13,244 nucleotides of DNA from Candidatus Eiseniibacteriota bacterium (GTDB lineage: Bacteria; Arandabacterota; Arandabacteria; JAGLYR01). The stretch spans positions 1 to 13,244 of the forward strand of contig JAGLYR010000235.1 of assembly GCA_023132135.1 (NCBI GenBank). Direction: 5' to 3'. The translations under genes were made by a program, and so were the position numbers. Positions 1 through 6,798 of the stretch are shown here, one piece after another. Position 1 is the first letter of the stretch, and every line of letters starts with the position of its first letter. The notes beneath the pieces were generated by a model. The model was not told the DNA's origin and did no database searches. It was given only the letters and a program-made list of their open reading frames with translations.

Positions 1-77
1 GGCCGTAGCCAGAATCCTTACCCTTTCGACCCGACACTTGGTCTCGGCCCTGAGCTGGTCAGATCATCGTCCCATTT

Positions 78-256
78 AGCCTGCGTTTCTCACCAGGTTT
101 CGTCGCGAGGGGCCGGGCCATGTGGCGAGAGGCGCCTTTGGACTGAGTCGCTCCCGAAGGCGTAGCCGTGGCTACGTTGAGGAAGCGACGAGGGAAAAGG
201 TTCCTCGCAGCCCATGGACCGGAGCCGTAGCAGAAAACTGGTGAGAAATGCAGGCT
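78..256. repeat. Large imperfect palindrome at the 3' end of the envelope operon
   Basis: The outer arms, 78-101 and the reverse complement of 233-256, match at 22 of 24 bases. A nested pair GTCGCT (147-152) and AGCGAC (184-189) and a central hairpin CGTAGCC-GT-GGCTACG (161-176) share the same centre near 168, so the whole block folds on itself. Partly matching segments (around 110-128 and 204-222) lie between. The right arm overlaps the TAG stop (255-257) of the barrel gene, so the minus-strand transcript would end in a long stem. It could act as a 3' stabiliser or terminator, or be a MITE/REP-like repeat; no T-run follows. Bases 1-77 show nothing recognisable. Confidence 0.7.
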
Positions 257-1574
257 AGAAGAAGTACCGCGCACGGAGCTCTATCTTCCAATCGTTCATC
301 TTGTCGCCGTATTCGGTGCCATTGCCTCCGAACAGAATATTGAGCCGGGACCGCAGCTCCAGGTTCTCGACACCCGTGTAGCCGACCTCGGGAATGAGAC
401 TGAACGAACCACCATCCAGATTCAGGATGGTGAACAGAGCGGGGGTCACGTAAAGCCATCCAAAGGGTTCTTTCTGGGATGCCTTCACGTAGAGGTAATT
501 CCGCATGAAATGGGGCGGTGGGTAACCGGAAAGGTCGGGGCGGGCAGCGATCAGTTGGGAGTCTTCGGCAGCGTATACAAAGTGGAAGAAATCTCCGGCT
601 TCCCTCTCGGTCTGTCCTTCCCCATTGTGGTAATACTCGATGATCCACGTGGTATTCGTGGGTGCAAGATAGCGGAGTCCCGCCAGAAAACTCAAGGCAT
701 CATGTTCGTCGGAAGTGGCGATTCCATCTGCGCCAACGACTCTTTTCTGAGAATCGGTTGCCAGCGCAGCTTCCCCGTGCACTTCGAAGTTGGCGGTGAT
801 GTTCCGGGAGACGGTAAGACCATACCGAGGGGTTCGGCTTCCCGCCAGCAAGGCCATCAGATCGATGTCGGTGTCGTGGAGCAGGAGGTAGAGCTTCCCG
901 GCCACATTGGCGTGATGTTTCTTGCCGAAATCAGGGTTGATATCGTCTGAAACCGGCAGGAGCACTGCGGTGAGGGCAACGGTTTTGAGCGACCCGGAGA
1001 AGCTTTTCACGATGTCCGCGAGCCCCACCCAGTAGCCTTCCAACGACAGATCGGGATCCGATGGATTCTTGTTCCGGCCGACGAAGTTGGTGGGGTTCCA
1101 GGCGTACCCTTTGCCCCACCGAAGAAGCGTTTTTCCAGCGGTGAAGTAGGCGTTGGAGCTGCCCTGCCAGGAGAGGTTGCCCTCGTACAGGAGGGAGCCG
1201 CCGTCCCATTGCTCCCCGTCGTAGCTCTCCCGCAGGGTGCCGAGGGCATACGCCGTGAACGATCCCGACTGGAAGGTGAGCCCTGTCTGGACCTCAACGC
1301 CGCTCTGCAGGCGGTAGACATCCTCCTCGTGTCCCAGGAAACCGATCCGGTAAAGCGCAGCGTCGCGGTCCAGCCGCGCGCCGGCAAGATACCCCTGCAG
1401 GTAACCGTCGAGAGCCCAGGGAGATTTTTCGAACTCCCCGGCATCGAAAGAGAACTCCTCGATTTCGGGAGAACCGTACATCTCCTGGGCGGAGACGGGC
1501 CGACATGCCAGGAGCAGAACAGTGATGCCTGTCGCGATGCCTGTCCCGATCTTTGCCTGCCGCCCGAGAGTCAC
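255..1574 (-). CDS. Predicted outer-membrane beta-barrel protein
   Basis: A 439-residue protein with an N-terminal hydrophobic signal (residues about 8-24) and a likely signal peptidase I site after VSA (29). The mature part is rich in alternating polar/hydrophobic strands and aromatic residues, and ends RARYFF, the C-terminal Phe typical of barrels recognised by the BAM machinery. The stretch RWGKGYAWNP (152-161) followed by an NPSDPDL segment resembles barrels found beside LolA-like and exporter genes, but I cannot name the family. The start is GTG, overlapping the upstream stop as GTGA, with a GGAGGAG Shine-Dalgarno 5 nt ahead, so it is probably translationally coupled. It is the last gene of the operon and the likely outer-membrane partner of the LolA-like carrier and ABC transporter. 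Cys24 sits in LLAC, a weak lipobox; a lipoprotein is possible but less likely for a barrel. Confidence 0.8.
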   Translation of the reverse strand: MTLGRQAKIGTGIATGITVLLLACRPVSAQEMYGSPEIEEFSFDAGEFEKSPWALDGYLQGYLAGARLDRDAALYRIGFLGHEEDVYRLQSGVEVQTGLTFQSGSFTAYALGTLRESYDGEQWDGGSLLYEGNLSWQGSSNAYFTAGKTLLRWGKGYAWNPTNFVGRNKNPSDPDLSLEGYWVGLADIVKSFSGSLKTVALTAVLLPVSDDINPDFGKKHHANVAGKLYLLLHDTDIDLMALLAGSRTPRYGLTVSRNITANFEVHGEAALATDSQKRVVGADGIATSDEHDALSFLAGLRYLAPTNTTWIIEYYHNGEGQTEREAGDFFHFVYAAEDSQLIAARPDLSGYPPPHFMRNYLYVKASQKEPFGWLYVTPALFTILNLDGGSFSLIPEVGYTGVENLELRSRLNILFGGNGTEYGDKMNDWKIELRARYFF

Positions 1575-2311
1575 CTCAACTCCTCCACCCGAGGCAGGAA
1601 GTTCAGCGTGAAGACCTCGTCACTGAATTCGCGGGCACGGATCTCGGCGAAGAGCATGACGGAACGGTATCCACGCTGCAGGGGACTGTCCGTTTCCAGG
1701 ACACTGGGCCGGACGAGTCCTCCGCCGAAGTCCTTGGTCTTGCTGTAGTGGAGAGTCTTGATGAGAATTCCCGTCGATGCGTAACACCCGATCTCTGTGG
1801 GGATGACGGTCTTCTTGTCGACCCGCATCACGAGGCGCTCGTAGGCCACCGATCCTGATTTCGCCCTGAGATTCAGTACATAGTGATCTCCGTCCACGCT
1901 GGACGAGTCGACGGAATACTCGCTCGAGTAATCAAGTCTCAAGATGTCGGAATTGTTGAACACTCCACCGACGATTGACTGCAGGCTGGTAATGCGAATG
2001 GGTTTGCCCACGTTGGGCAGGTAGAGCCACATGTTGTCCTCAAGACGGAGCGTGCTTCTCCCCTTCTCGCTGGCCGGTGAAAGGAAGAGAGCCACCATCC
2101 GGTCCTGACCCTTCTTGATCGTGTACAGCACGAATTCCTTCTTGCTGCCATCCGGCTTGATGTTGATGAGCTTGCGGTACATCTCGTAAGACTCGGGATT
2201 GAGGTTGCGGTCTACCTGGCGCAGAATCGCCTCCCCGTCGAGGGCGTGAGCCGTCGGAGTGATCCCGATTAGAGCCGCTGTGATCGTGATCGCCTTGAGA
2301 ATTCTTTTCAT
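1571..2311 (-). CDS. LolA-like outer membrane lipoprotein-sorting protein (periplasmic carrier)
   Basis: A 246-residue protein with a Sec signal peptide (MKRILK, hydrophobic core, cleavage after AHA at 23). The mature part fits the LolA-like 'outer membrane lipoprotein-sorting protein' family: an early helix (ILRQVDRNLNPESY), a strand series with KPDGSKKEFVLYTIKKG, the segment LEDNMWLYLPNVGKPIRI, and an SDILRLDYSSEYSV region. Family members have a half-barrel that carries acyl chains across the periplasm. The reading frame stays open upstream to 2560, but that stretch is antisense-like low-complexity Ser/Arg sequence overlapping the permease. ATG at 2311, with AAGGAG about 10 nt upstream and an immediate signal peptide, is the clear start. 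It lies 58 bp after the permease gene and overlaps the barrel gene by 4 bp. The cargo (lipoprotein or lipid) cannot be told from sequence. Confidence 0.85.
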   Translation of the reverse strand: MKRILKAITITAALIGITPTAHALDGEAILRQVDRNLNPESYEMYRKLINIKPDGSKKEFVLYTIKKGQDRMVALFLSPASEKGRSTLRLEDNMWLYLPNVGKPIRITSLQSIVGGVFNNSDILRLDYSSEYSVDSSSVDGDHYVLNLRAKSGSVAYERLVMRVDKKTVIPTEIGCYASTGILIKTLHYSKTKDFGGGLVRPSVLETDSPLQRGYRSVMLFAEIRAREFSDEVFTLNFLPRVEELR

Positions 2312-2369
2312 CTTCCCATTTCTCCTTGTCGCTTGACGGCTCGGCAGCCCCTTGTCCGGATCCGGCCCA

Positions 2370-3617
2370 TCACGCCTGCCGCATCGCCGTGACCGGCTCC
2401 ATTCGTGATGCCTTGTACGCCGGCTGCAGGCTGGCGATCGTCGATATGATGATGACGAGAAGAGAGACGACGACGATGTCCATCGGATCCAGGGTTGGAT
2501 ACAACAGGAGATCCTTCTGGCGGCCGAAGTCAAAAGTGAGGGGGATGGTTTGGAGGACAAAGATCGCGGCCAGAGAGAGCGCGGCGCCGACGGCAGACCC
2601 CAGGATGCCCAAGCTGAGTCCTTCGACCAGGAAGAGCGACAGGATCATCCCGGGCCGGGTCCCGATGGCGGCAATGGTACCGATCTCCTTGATCCGCTCG
2701 AAGACCGCCATGATCATGACGTTCATCACGCTGACCAGCACGATGGAAATGAGCATCAGTTTGATGAAGAAGGTCATCATATCGATCATTCTGGCTATAT
2801 TGTAAAAGGGCGAGAGCTTCTCCCAAGTGTGGATCTCGTATTTTGGATGTCCCTGTTTGTTCAATTCCCCCTCGAGACCTGCTGCCAGTCCTGCTCTTAC
2901 CCTCTTCAACCCACCAGCATTCTTAAGGCGGATGGCGTATTCGTTCGCCTCATTTTCCGTGATTCGGAGGATCTCCCGCGCATCCTCGATGTGGATGTAG
3001 CCGTCTCGCCCACCAGGTCCGGAGATTCCCTCGAGGATACCGCTGACGATGAACGTCTTTGCATTGACCGACCCATCCCTGTTTGTTGCTACCACCACCA
3101 CGGTATCTCCGAGTTTCACCTTCATTCCCTGGGCAAGCAGTTCCGGCACCAGGATTTCACCCGGTTTGAGCAGGACGGCCGAGGCTTCTCCCTGGAGAAT
3201 TCGTTTCGGCAGGAGCGGTGCGGCCAGGATCTCCCTGGCCGGATCGACTCCATTGAGGCGAACGTTGGTCGTCTCCTCGAAGTTACTGAACATCCCCCCG
3301 AACTTGATGCGCGGAGAGTAGGCCTCCACCTCGCCCAGTGCGTCCAGCGCAGCTTCGAGTGTCTGCATATCCGTGGGGCCCAGATTCAAATGGAGGGGGA
3401 GATTGTCGATGGAGGCCACATAACCGCGTTTGTGGACCTGCAGGTGGCCCAGCATGGAGTCCGTGATCTGGCCGATCATCATGGACTTAAAGGCGCCGGA
3501 TATGGAGACGAAGAGAAGCACGGCTACGACGCCGATCGTGATCAGCGAGGAAGTGAGTAGCGTGCGCCTCCTGTACCGGAGGAGATTCCGGAGGGCGATC
3601 TTCAGAATGTTACGCAT
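2370..3617 (-). CDS. ABC transporter permease, FtsX/LolC-LolE/MacB type
   Basis: A 415-residue inner-membrane protein with the classical layout of type VII (MacB/LolCDE) permeases. There is a basic N-terminus (MRNILKIALRNLLRYRRR), TM1 at about 21-42, a large extracytoplasmic domain, then three TMs in the C-terminal third. Typical family motifs are the cytoplasmic EIGTIAAIGTRPGMI loop after TM2 and the C-terminal PAYKASRMEPVTAMR. It would act as a dimer with the upstream ATPase, using ATP to move the periplasmic domain rather than to import a solute. The frame is open up to 3692, but ATG 3617 has AGGAGG 7 nt upstream and begins at the family's usual N-terminus. It overlaps the ATPase gene by 8 bp. 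No second permease (LolC plus LolE) is present, so a homodimer is inferred. No MacA-type adaptor is seen, which argues against a MacAB efflux pump. Confidence 0.92.
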   Translation of the reverse strand: MRNILKIALRNLLRYRRRTLLTSSLITIGVVAVLLFVSISGAFKSMMIGQITDSMLGHLQVHKRGYVASIDNLPLHLNLGPTDMQTLEAALDALGEVEAYSPRIKFGGMFSNFEETTNVRLNGVDPAREILAAPLLPKRILQGEASAVLLKPGEILVPELLAQGMKVKLGDTVVVVATNRDGSVNAKTFIVSGILEGISGPGGRDGYIHIEDAREILRITENEANEYAIRLKNAGGLKRVRAGLAAGLEGELNKQGHPKYEIHTWEKLSPFYNIARMIDMMTFFIKLMLISIVLVSVMNVMIMAVFERIKEIGTIAAIGTRPGMILSLFLVEGLSLGILGSAVGAALSLAAIFVLQTIPLTFDFGRQKDLLLYPTLDPMDIVVVSLLVIIISTIASLQPAYKASRMEPVTAMRQA

Positions 3618-4311
3618 GGCCCGTCCTCCTGTCTTCCCGACCAACGAGAAGGCCGTCTTCGAGGGTGTACACGATCTCCGCCTCGCCCACAATCTTGGGG
3701 TCGTGGGTGGAGAAGATGAAGGCTGTCTTCCTGTCGGCCTTCATGGACTTCATGAGGTTGATCACCATGAAGGCGGTGTCGTGGTCCAGATTGGCCGTCG
3801 GCTCGTCTGCGAGGACCAGTTTCGGGCTGCCCACCAGGGCCCTGGCGACGGCCACCCTCTGTTTCTGGCCACCGGAGATCTGGTTGGGGAATTTCTTGCT
3901 CTGATCGACCATCCCCACCGCCTCGAGGAGAGTTTCAACACGTTCGCGCCTCTCCCGTGCGCTGTAGCCTGCGACCACGAGCAGCGGGTACTCCACGTTT
4001 TCGAAGACAGTGAGAACCGGGATGAGGTTGAAATCCTGGAAGACGAAGCCGATGTTCTTCCCCCGGAACGTCGCTCCCTCTGCACGGCCCAGGGAGGCCA
4101 CGTCGGTACCGGCGACCGTGAGGTGTCCGGATGTGGGGCTGTCGAGACAGCCGATCAGGTTGAGCAGTGTCGTCTTCCCGCTCCCCGAAGGGCCTACGAA
4201 GGACACAAAACTCGCCGGCTCGATTTCGAAGTCCAGCCCCCTGATGGCCCTGACTTCGACTTCTCCGGCCTGATAGGTCTTGCTGATATCACTCGCGCGA
4301 ACGAGACTCAT
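3610..4311 (-). CDS. ABC transporter ATP-binding protein, LolD/MacB family
   Basis: A 233-residue ATPase with every core motif: Walker A GPSGSGKTT (40-48), Q-loop Gln92 in FQDFNLIPVLTV, signature ISGGQKQR (145-152), Walker B LVLADE (165-170) with the PTANLD D-loop, and the switch His203 in STHDP. The 'FNLIPVLTVFENVEYPL' Q-loop region is characteristic of the LolD/MacB/FtsE subgroup that pairs with mechanotransmission permeases. It is cytoplasmic and drives the adjoining permease. The start ATG has AGGAGA six bases upstream. It is the first gene of the operon, with a promoter about 75 bp upstream (4386-4413). Length is normal for LolD. I do not assign a gene symbol because LolD, MacB-like and lipid-exporter ATPases cannot be separated by sequence alone. 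Confidence 0.95.
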   Translation of the reverse strand: MSLVRASDISKTYQAGEVEVRAIRGLDFEIEPASFVSFVGPSGSGKTTLLNLIGCLDSPTSGHLTVAGTDVASLGRAEGATFRGKNIGFVFQDFNLIPVLTVFENVEYPLLVVAGYSARERRERVETLLEAVGMVDQSKKFPNQISGGQKQRVAVARALVGSPKLVLADEPTANLDHDTAFMVINLMKSMKADRKTAFIFSTHDPKIVGEAEIVYTLEDGLLVGREDRRTGHA

Positions 4312-4385
4312 TGCTATCTCCTATGGTTCCCTACCGAAACGGCCGTCGATAACGTGACCACTGTTCTCCAAAGATCGGTTCCGAC

Positions 4386-4413
4386 ACTATCTTGTCCCAA
4401 GATGGCATGTCAA
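4386..4413 (-). promoter_or_regulatory. Sigma-70-type promoter of the envelope operon
   Basis: Read on the minus strand, a perfect -35 TTGACA (4413-4408) is followed after 16 bp by GATAGT (4391-4386), four of six matches to TATAAT. Transcription would start near 4379, leaving a leader of about 68 nt before the ATPase ATG at 4311. It faces away from the promoter of the beta-helix gene in the same 285-bp intergenic region. Confidence 0.55.
4389..4403. promoter_or_regulatory. Candidate operator palindrome inside the operon promoter
   Basis: ATCTTG-TCC-CAAGAT is a perfect 6-bp inverted repeat with a 3-bp centre. It fills most of the spacer between the -35 and -10 of the minus-strand promoter and touches the -10. 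This is where a dimeric repressor, or a MerR-type activator, would bind. No regulator gene is in the window, so the role is inferred from position only. Confidence 0.35.
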
Positions 4414-4501
4414 TACAGGACTGCGGAGATCGGGGAGCTGTGGGGGACGTTGCCATCCCAACAGGGCTCGTCCCGAAGAGCTCCGAAGAGCTGCGGAAAG
4501 C

Positions 4502-4530
4502 TTGAACGTCCTCTGGAATTCTGCTACACT
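4502..4530 (+). promoter_or_regulatory. Near-consensus sigma-70 promoter of the beta-helix gene
   Basis: TTGAAC (4502-4507), an exact 17-bp spacer, and TACACT (4525-4530), preceded by TGC, which gives an extended -10. The predicted start is near 4537, about 60 nt before the ATG at 4597. Between the promoter and the ATG the only ribosome-binding-like sequence is GGGGGTG just upstream of TTTT-ATG. Confidence 0.65.
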
Positions 4531-4596
4531 ATTCACTGTGCAGGGCGGAATACAGAATATCATGCTGTGCCTATTCCTCTCACTCGGGGGTGTTTT

Positions 4597-6453
4597 ATGA
4601 AATCGGTTGCGATTACTGTAATTACGGCGATTGTGGTACTCGCTGGCGTTCCGGCGTCTGCCACCACTTGGAATGTGCCGGGGGACGCGGCGACCATTGC
4701 AGGAGGACTCGCGCTGGCCTCGGCCGGCGACACGGTTCTGGTGGCCTGCGACACCTACTACGAGAGCGGCCTCGACGTGCGGTCGGGCGTGGTCTTGCGA
4801 AGTGCGACCGGCGACCCATCCTGCGTCACTATCGATGGCGCTGCCGGGCGGGGACCCGTGATCTACTTGTCGTGGTCCAATAACGCGACCAGCGTCGAGG
4901 GATTCACCATCACGGGAGGGTCGGCCTCCTACGGTGGGGGCATGAGCTGCTTCAATTCCTATGCTTCGGTTCGCGACTGCAATTTCAACGGCAACTCGGC
5001 CACGGTCCGCGGCGGCGGCGTATCCATAGACGCGGGCATGAGGTACTACAACAGCATGGATTTTGTCGACTGCAGCTTCAACGGTAACACGGCCTCCGAT
5101 GGCGGGGCACTATACCATGGCGGAGCCTGCTGCAACTACTACAACGGAGTGGATTTCGTCGACTGCACCTTCGACCAGAACACAGCCACAAACAATGGTG
5201 GTGCCGTGGTCGGCGATCACTGCACCCACGATTTCACTAACTGCACCTTCTCCGGCAATACGGCAGAGACGGGTCACGGCGGTGGTGTCCTTGCCCAGAA
5301 CACCTACTACGGCGCGTGGGATTTTACGGATTGTACGTTCTCGGGCAACTCGGCTGGAAACTTTGGCGGCGGCGTCTGCTTCGACTACCCGCAGTACTAC
5401 AGCACCTACGATTTCACAGGCTGCACGTTCTCCGGAAACTCCGCTGCCAAGGGCGGGGGATTCGGCATGATGGACGACACCGACTATCATGACTTCGATT
5501 TCACAGGCTGCACATTCTCCGGAAACACGGCAATCAGCTCGGGCGGTGGAGTGTATACGTACTACTCCGGATTTGATTTCCTGGACTGCACGTTCGACGC
5601 CAACTCGGCCCCGGACGGCGGCGGGGCGTTCGCCGATGGCGGTGCCGTCACCTATTTCACCTCGACGGATTTCATTGGCAACACGGCCAGTTCCGGTGGG
5701 GGCGCCGCGTATTCCTCTGGAGCTTACACTCACTTCTACAACTCCACCCTCTACGGAAACTCGGCGAGCATGGGCGCCGGGTTGTACTCCGACTATTCTT
5801 ATGACTACCTCGATCACTCCATCATTGCGTTCAGTCCATCGGGGGAAGCCGTCGCCTGTTCCGACCCGGGTTACTCTTCTCCCAGCGCATGGTGCACCGA
5901 CATCTACGGCAACGCGGGCGGCGACTGGGTGGGGTGTATTGCCAGCCAATACCCGGGCCAAGGCAATATGTCGGAAGACCCCATGTTCTGCTGCGGCGAG
6001 CGGGGGAATCTGCGCATCGACTACTTCTCCCCATGCCAGGCGTGCGATGAATCCCCGTACGCTCTGATCGGAAACCATGGGACTGGTTGCCGGGGCAACC
6101 GGTGTGAGCGATGGGGCGCAAGAGATGATCTGGCTTCGGTTCTCGAGGAACAGCTGGGCGGCGGGACGGAATTCCGGATTCTCTCGCCTGCGCCGAACCC
6201 GTTCAATCCATCCACGGAGATTGCCTACTCGATCCCTGCGGGTTCCGAGCCATCACGGGTTACCATGAAGGTGTACGATGCGACCGGTCGAGCTGTCACG
6301 ACCCTGATTGATGAAGATCGGGCTGGCGGAATGTACAGCATCACATGGAACGGGAGGGATCACAACGGGGCCGAAGTCGCCAGCGGGGTGTATTTCTACC
6401 GGACCACGTGGAACGGAAAGAGCCAGACCCAACGTATGGTCCTGCTGAAGTGA
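4597..6453 (+). CDS. Secreted right-handed beta-helix protein with C-terminal sorting domain
   Basis: A 618-residue exported protein. Residues 1-22 are a Sec signal peptide (cleavage ASA/TTW). The body is a beta-helix: about ten rungs with the repeated pattern C-T-F-S-G-N-[ST]-A ... GGG-[VA] (for example CTFSGNTAETGHGGG), as in polymorphic outer-membrane (Pmp/Chlamydia-type) repeats. It then has a Cys-rich segment (DYFSPCQACDESP), and residues 525-618 (SPAPNPFNPSTEIAYSIP ... GVYFYR ... QRMVLLK) form a FlgD-like/por-secretion-type C-terminal domain. In relatives that domain directs secretion or attachment at the cell surface. The frame is open back to 3430, but that part is antisense to the ABC genes; ATG 4597 opens directly onto the signal peptide and lies below a good promoter. 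No catalytic residues are evident, so it could be an adhesin or structural surface protein as easily as a polysaccharide-acting enzyme. Confidence 0.9.
   Translation: MKSVAITVITAIVVLAGVPASATTWNVPGDAATIAGGLALASAGDTVLVACDTYYESGLDVRSGVVLRSATGDPSCVTIDGAAGRGPVIYLSWSNNATSVEGFTITGGSASYGGGMSCFNSYASVRDCNFNGNSATVRGGGVSIDAGMRYYNSMDFVDCSFNGNTASDGGALYHGGACCNYYNGVDFVDCTFDQNTATNNGGAVVGDHCTHDFTNCTFSGNTAETGHGGGVLAQNTYYGAWDFTDCTFSGNSAGNFGGGVCFDYPQYYSTYDFTGCTFSGNSAAKGGGFGMMDDTDYHDFDFTGCTFSGNTAISSGGGVYTYYSGFDFLDCTFDANSAPDGGGAFADGGAVTYFTSTDFIGNTASSGGGAAYSSGAYTHFYNSTLYGNSASMGAGLYSDYSYDYLDHSIIAFSPSGEAVACSDPGYSSPSAWCTDIYGNAGGDWVGCIASQYPGQGNMSEDPMFCCGERGNLRIDYFSPCQACDESPYALIGNHGTGCRGNRCERWGARDDLASVLEEQLGGGTEFRILSPAPNPFNPSTEIAYSIPAGSEPSRVTMKVYDATGRAVTTLIDEDRAGGMYSITWNGRDHNGAEVASGVYFYRTTWNGKSQTQRMVLLK
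5059..5610 (+). repeat. In-frame tandem DNA repeats encoding beta-helix rungs
   Basis: Units beginning GATTT(C/T) start at 5059, 5152, 5230, 5320, 5410, 5497 and 5575, so spacings are 93, 78, 90, 90, 87 and 78 bp, all multiples of three. The first 30 bases of the units at 5410 and 5497 differ at one base only, which points to recent duplication or gene conversion inside the gene. Confidence 0.75.
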
Positions 6454-6510
6454 GTGCGAAGTACGAAGTGCTTGGACAAGGGCGTTGGAAAGCGCTCCGG
6501 GGTCTTGGGT

Positions 6511-6635
6511 CTTTTCGGGACAGAGCCCCTGCCAGTAGAAACACTTACCCACCGTGGACTTACGACCTTTCTTCTTTGGTCTGAGTGATCAGCCCAGCAT
6601 CTTCTCCAGCTGCAATAGTCTGATGTCCCGAAAAG
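6511..6635. repeat. Repeat copy A flanked by 12-bp inverted repeats (MITE-like or transposase remnant)
   Basis: CTTTTCGGGACA at 6511-6522 is the exact reverse complement of TGTCCCGAAAAG at 6624-6635. Between them, 6517-6608 aligns without gaps to 7996-8087 (81 of 92 bases). Read on the minus strand, one frame gives SLRPKKKGRKSTVGK interrupted by an upstream TGA. The same frame in the other copy is open and resembles the basic tail of REP-associated Y1 transposases. It is most simply a decayed end of such an element. Confidence 0.6.
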
Positions 6636-6699
6636 CTCGTACTTTGATTGACTCCCAAAGGTCTCTTAGAACAGGAAGGTGCTGCCCGGGTTATGGCGC

Positions 6700-6729
6700 T
6701 TGACATCCTATCGTACGGGGGCATATGAT
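6700..6729 (+). promoter_or_regulatory. Strong sigma-70 promoter of the first SGNH gene
   Basis: A perfect TTGACA (6700-6705), an 18-bp spacer and TATGAT (6724-6729, five of six matches). The predicted start is near 6737, giving a leader of about 60 nt to ATG 6799. Confidence 0.65.
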
Positions 6730-6798
6730 ACCTGTGGTGGAGGCTGAGATTGTGTGGAGACTGCGGTTGTTTCGACGGGGTTTCATGTGGCGTAGATC

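Larger units (their letters stand above)
6454..6798. other. Gene-free region with element debris and a promoter
   Basis: These 345 bp contain no credible gene. They hold a 12-bp inverted repeat pair enclosing a degenerate repeat (6511-6635) and a strong plus-strand promoter (6700-6729). No T-run terminator for the beta-helix gene is visible. Confidence 0.6.

Noticed and set aside
59-274. 71-codon minus-strand frame at the left end
   Set aside because: It lies almost wholly within the palindrome, so the open frame is explained by the repeat; no recognisable domain.
2550-3560. 336-codon plus-strand frame
   Set aside because: His/Asp/Glu-rich composition typical of the complement of a GC-rich gene; fully inside the permease gene on the other strand.
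2370-4311. Naming the ABC pair macB or lolDE
   Set aside because: ATPase and permease are separate (MacB is fused), no MacA or TolC partner is present, and only one permease is seen. The evidence supports the superfamily, not a gene symbol.
3430-4596. Plus-strand reading frame running open into the beta-helix gene, which would make a 1007-residue protein
   Set aside because: It is antisense to the intact ABC permease and ATPase. The real protein begins with a signal peptide at 4597 below a good promoter.
5059-5610. CRISPR-like regular repeats
   Set aside because: Repeats are degenerate, in frame and encode beta-helix rungs; there are no unique spacers of constant length.
5110-6078. 322-codon minus-strand frame opposite the beta-helix gene
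   Set aside because: Its Val/Ala/Gly/Arg repeats simply mirror the sense-strand repeats; no signal, domain or ribosome site.
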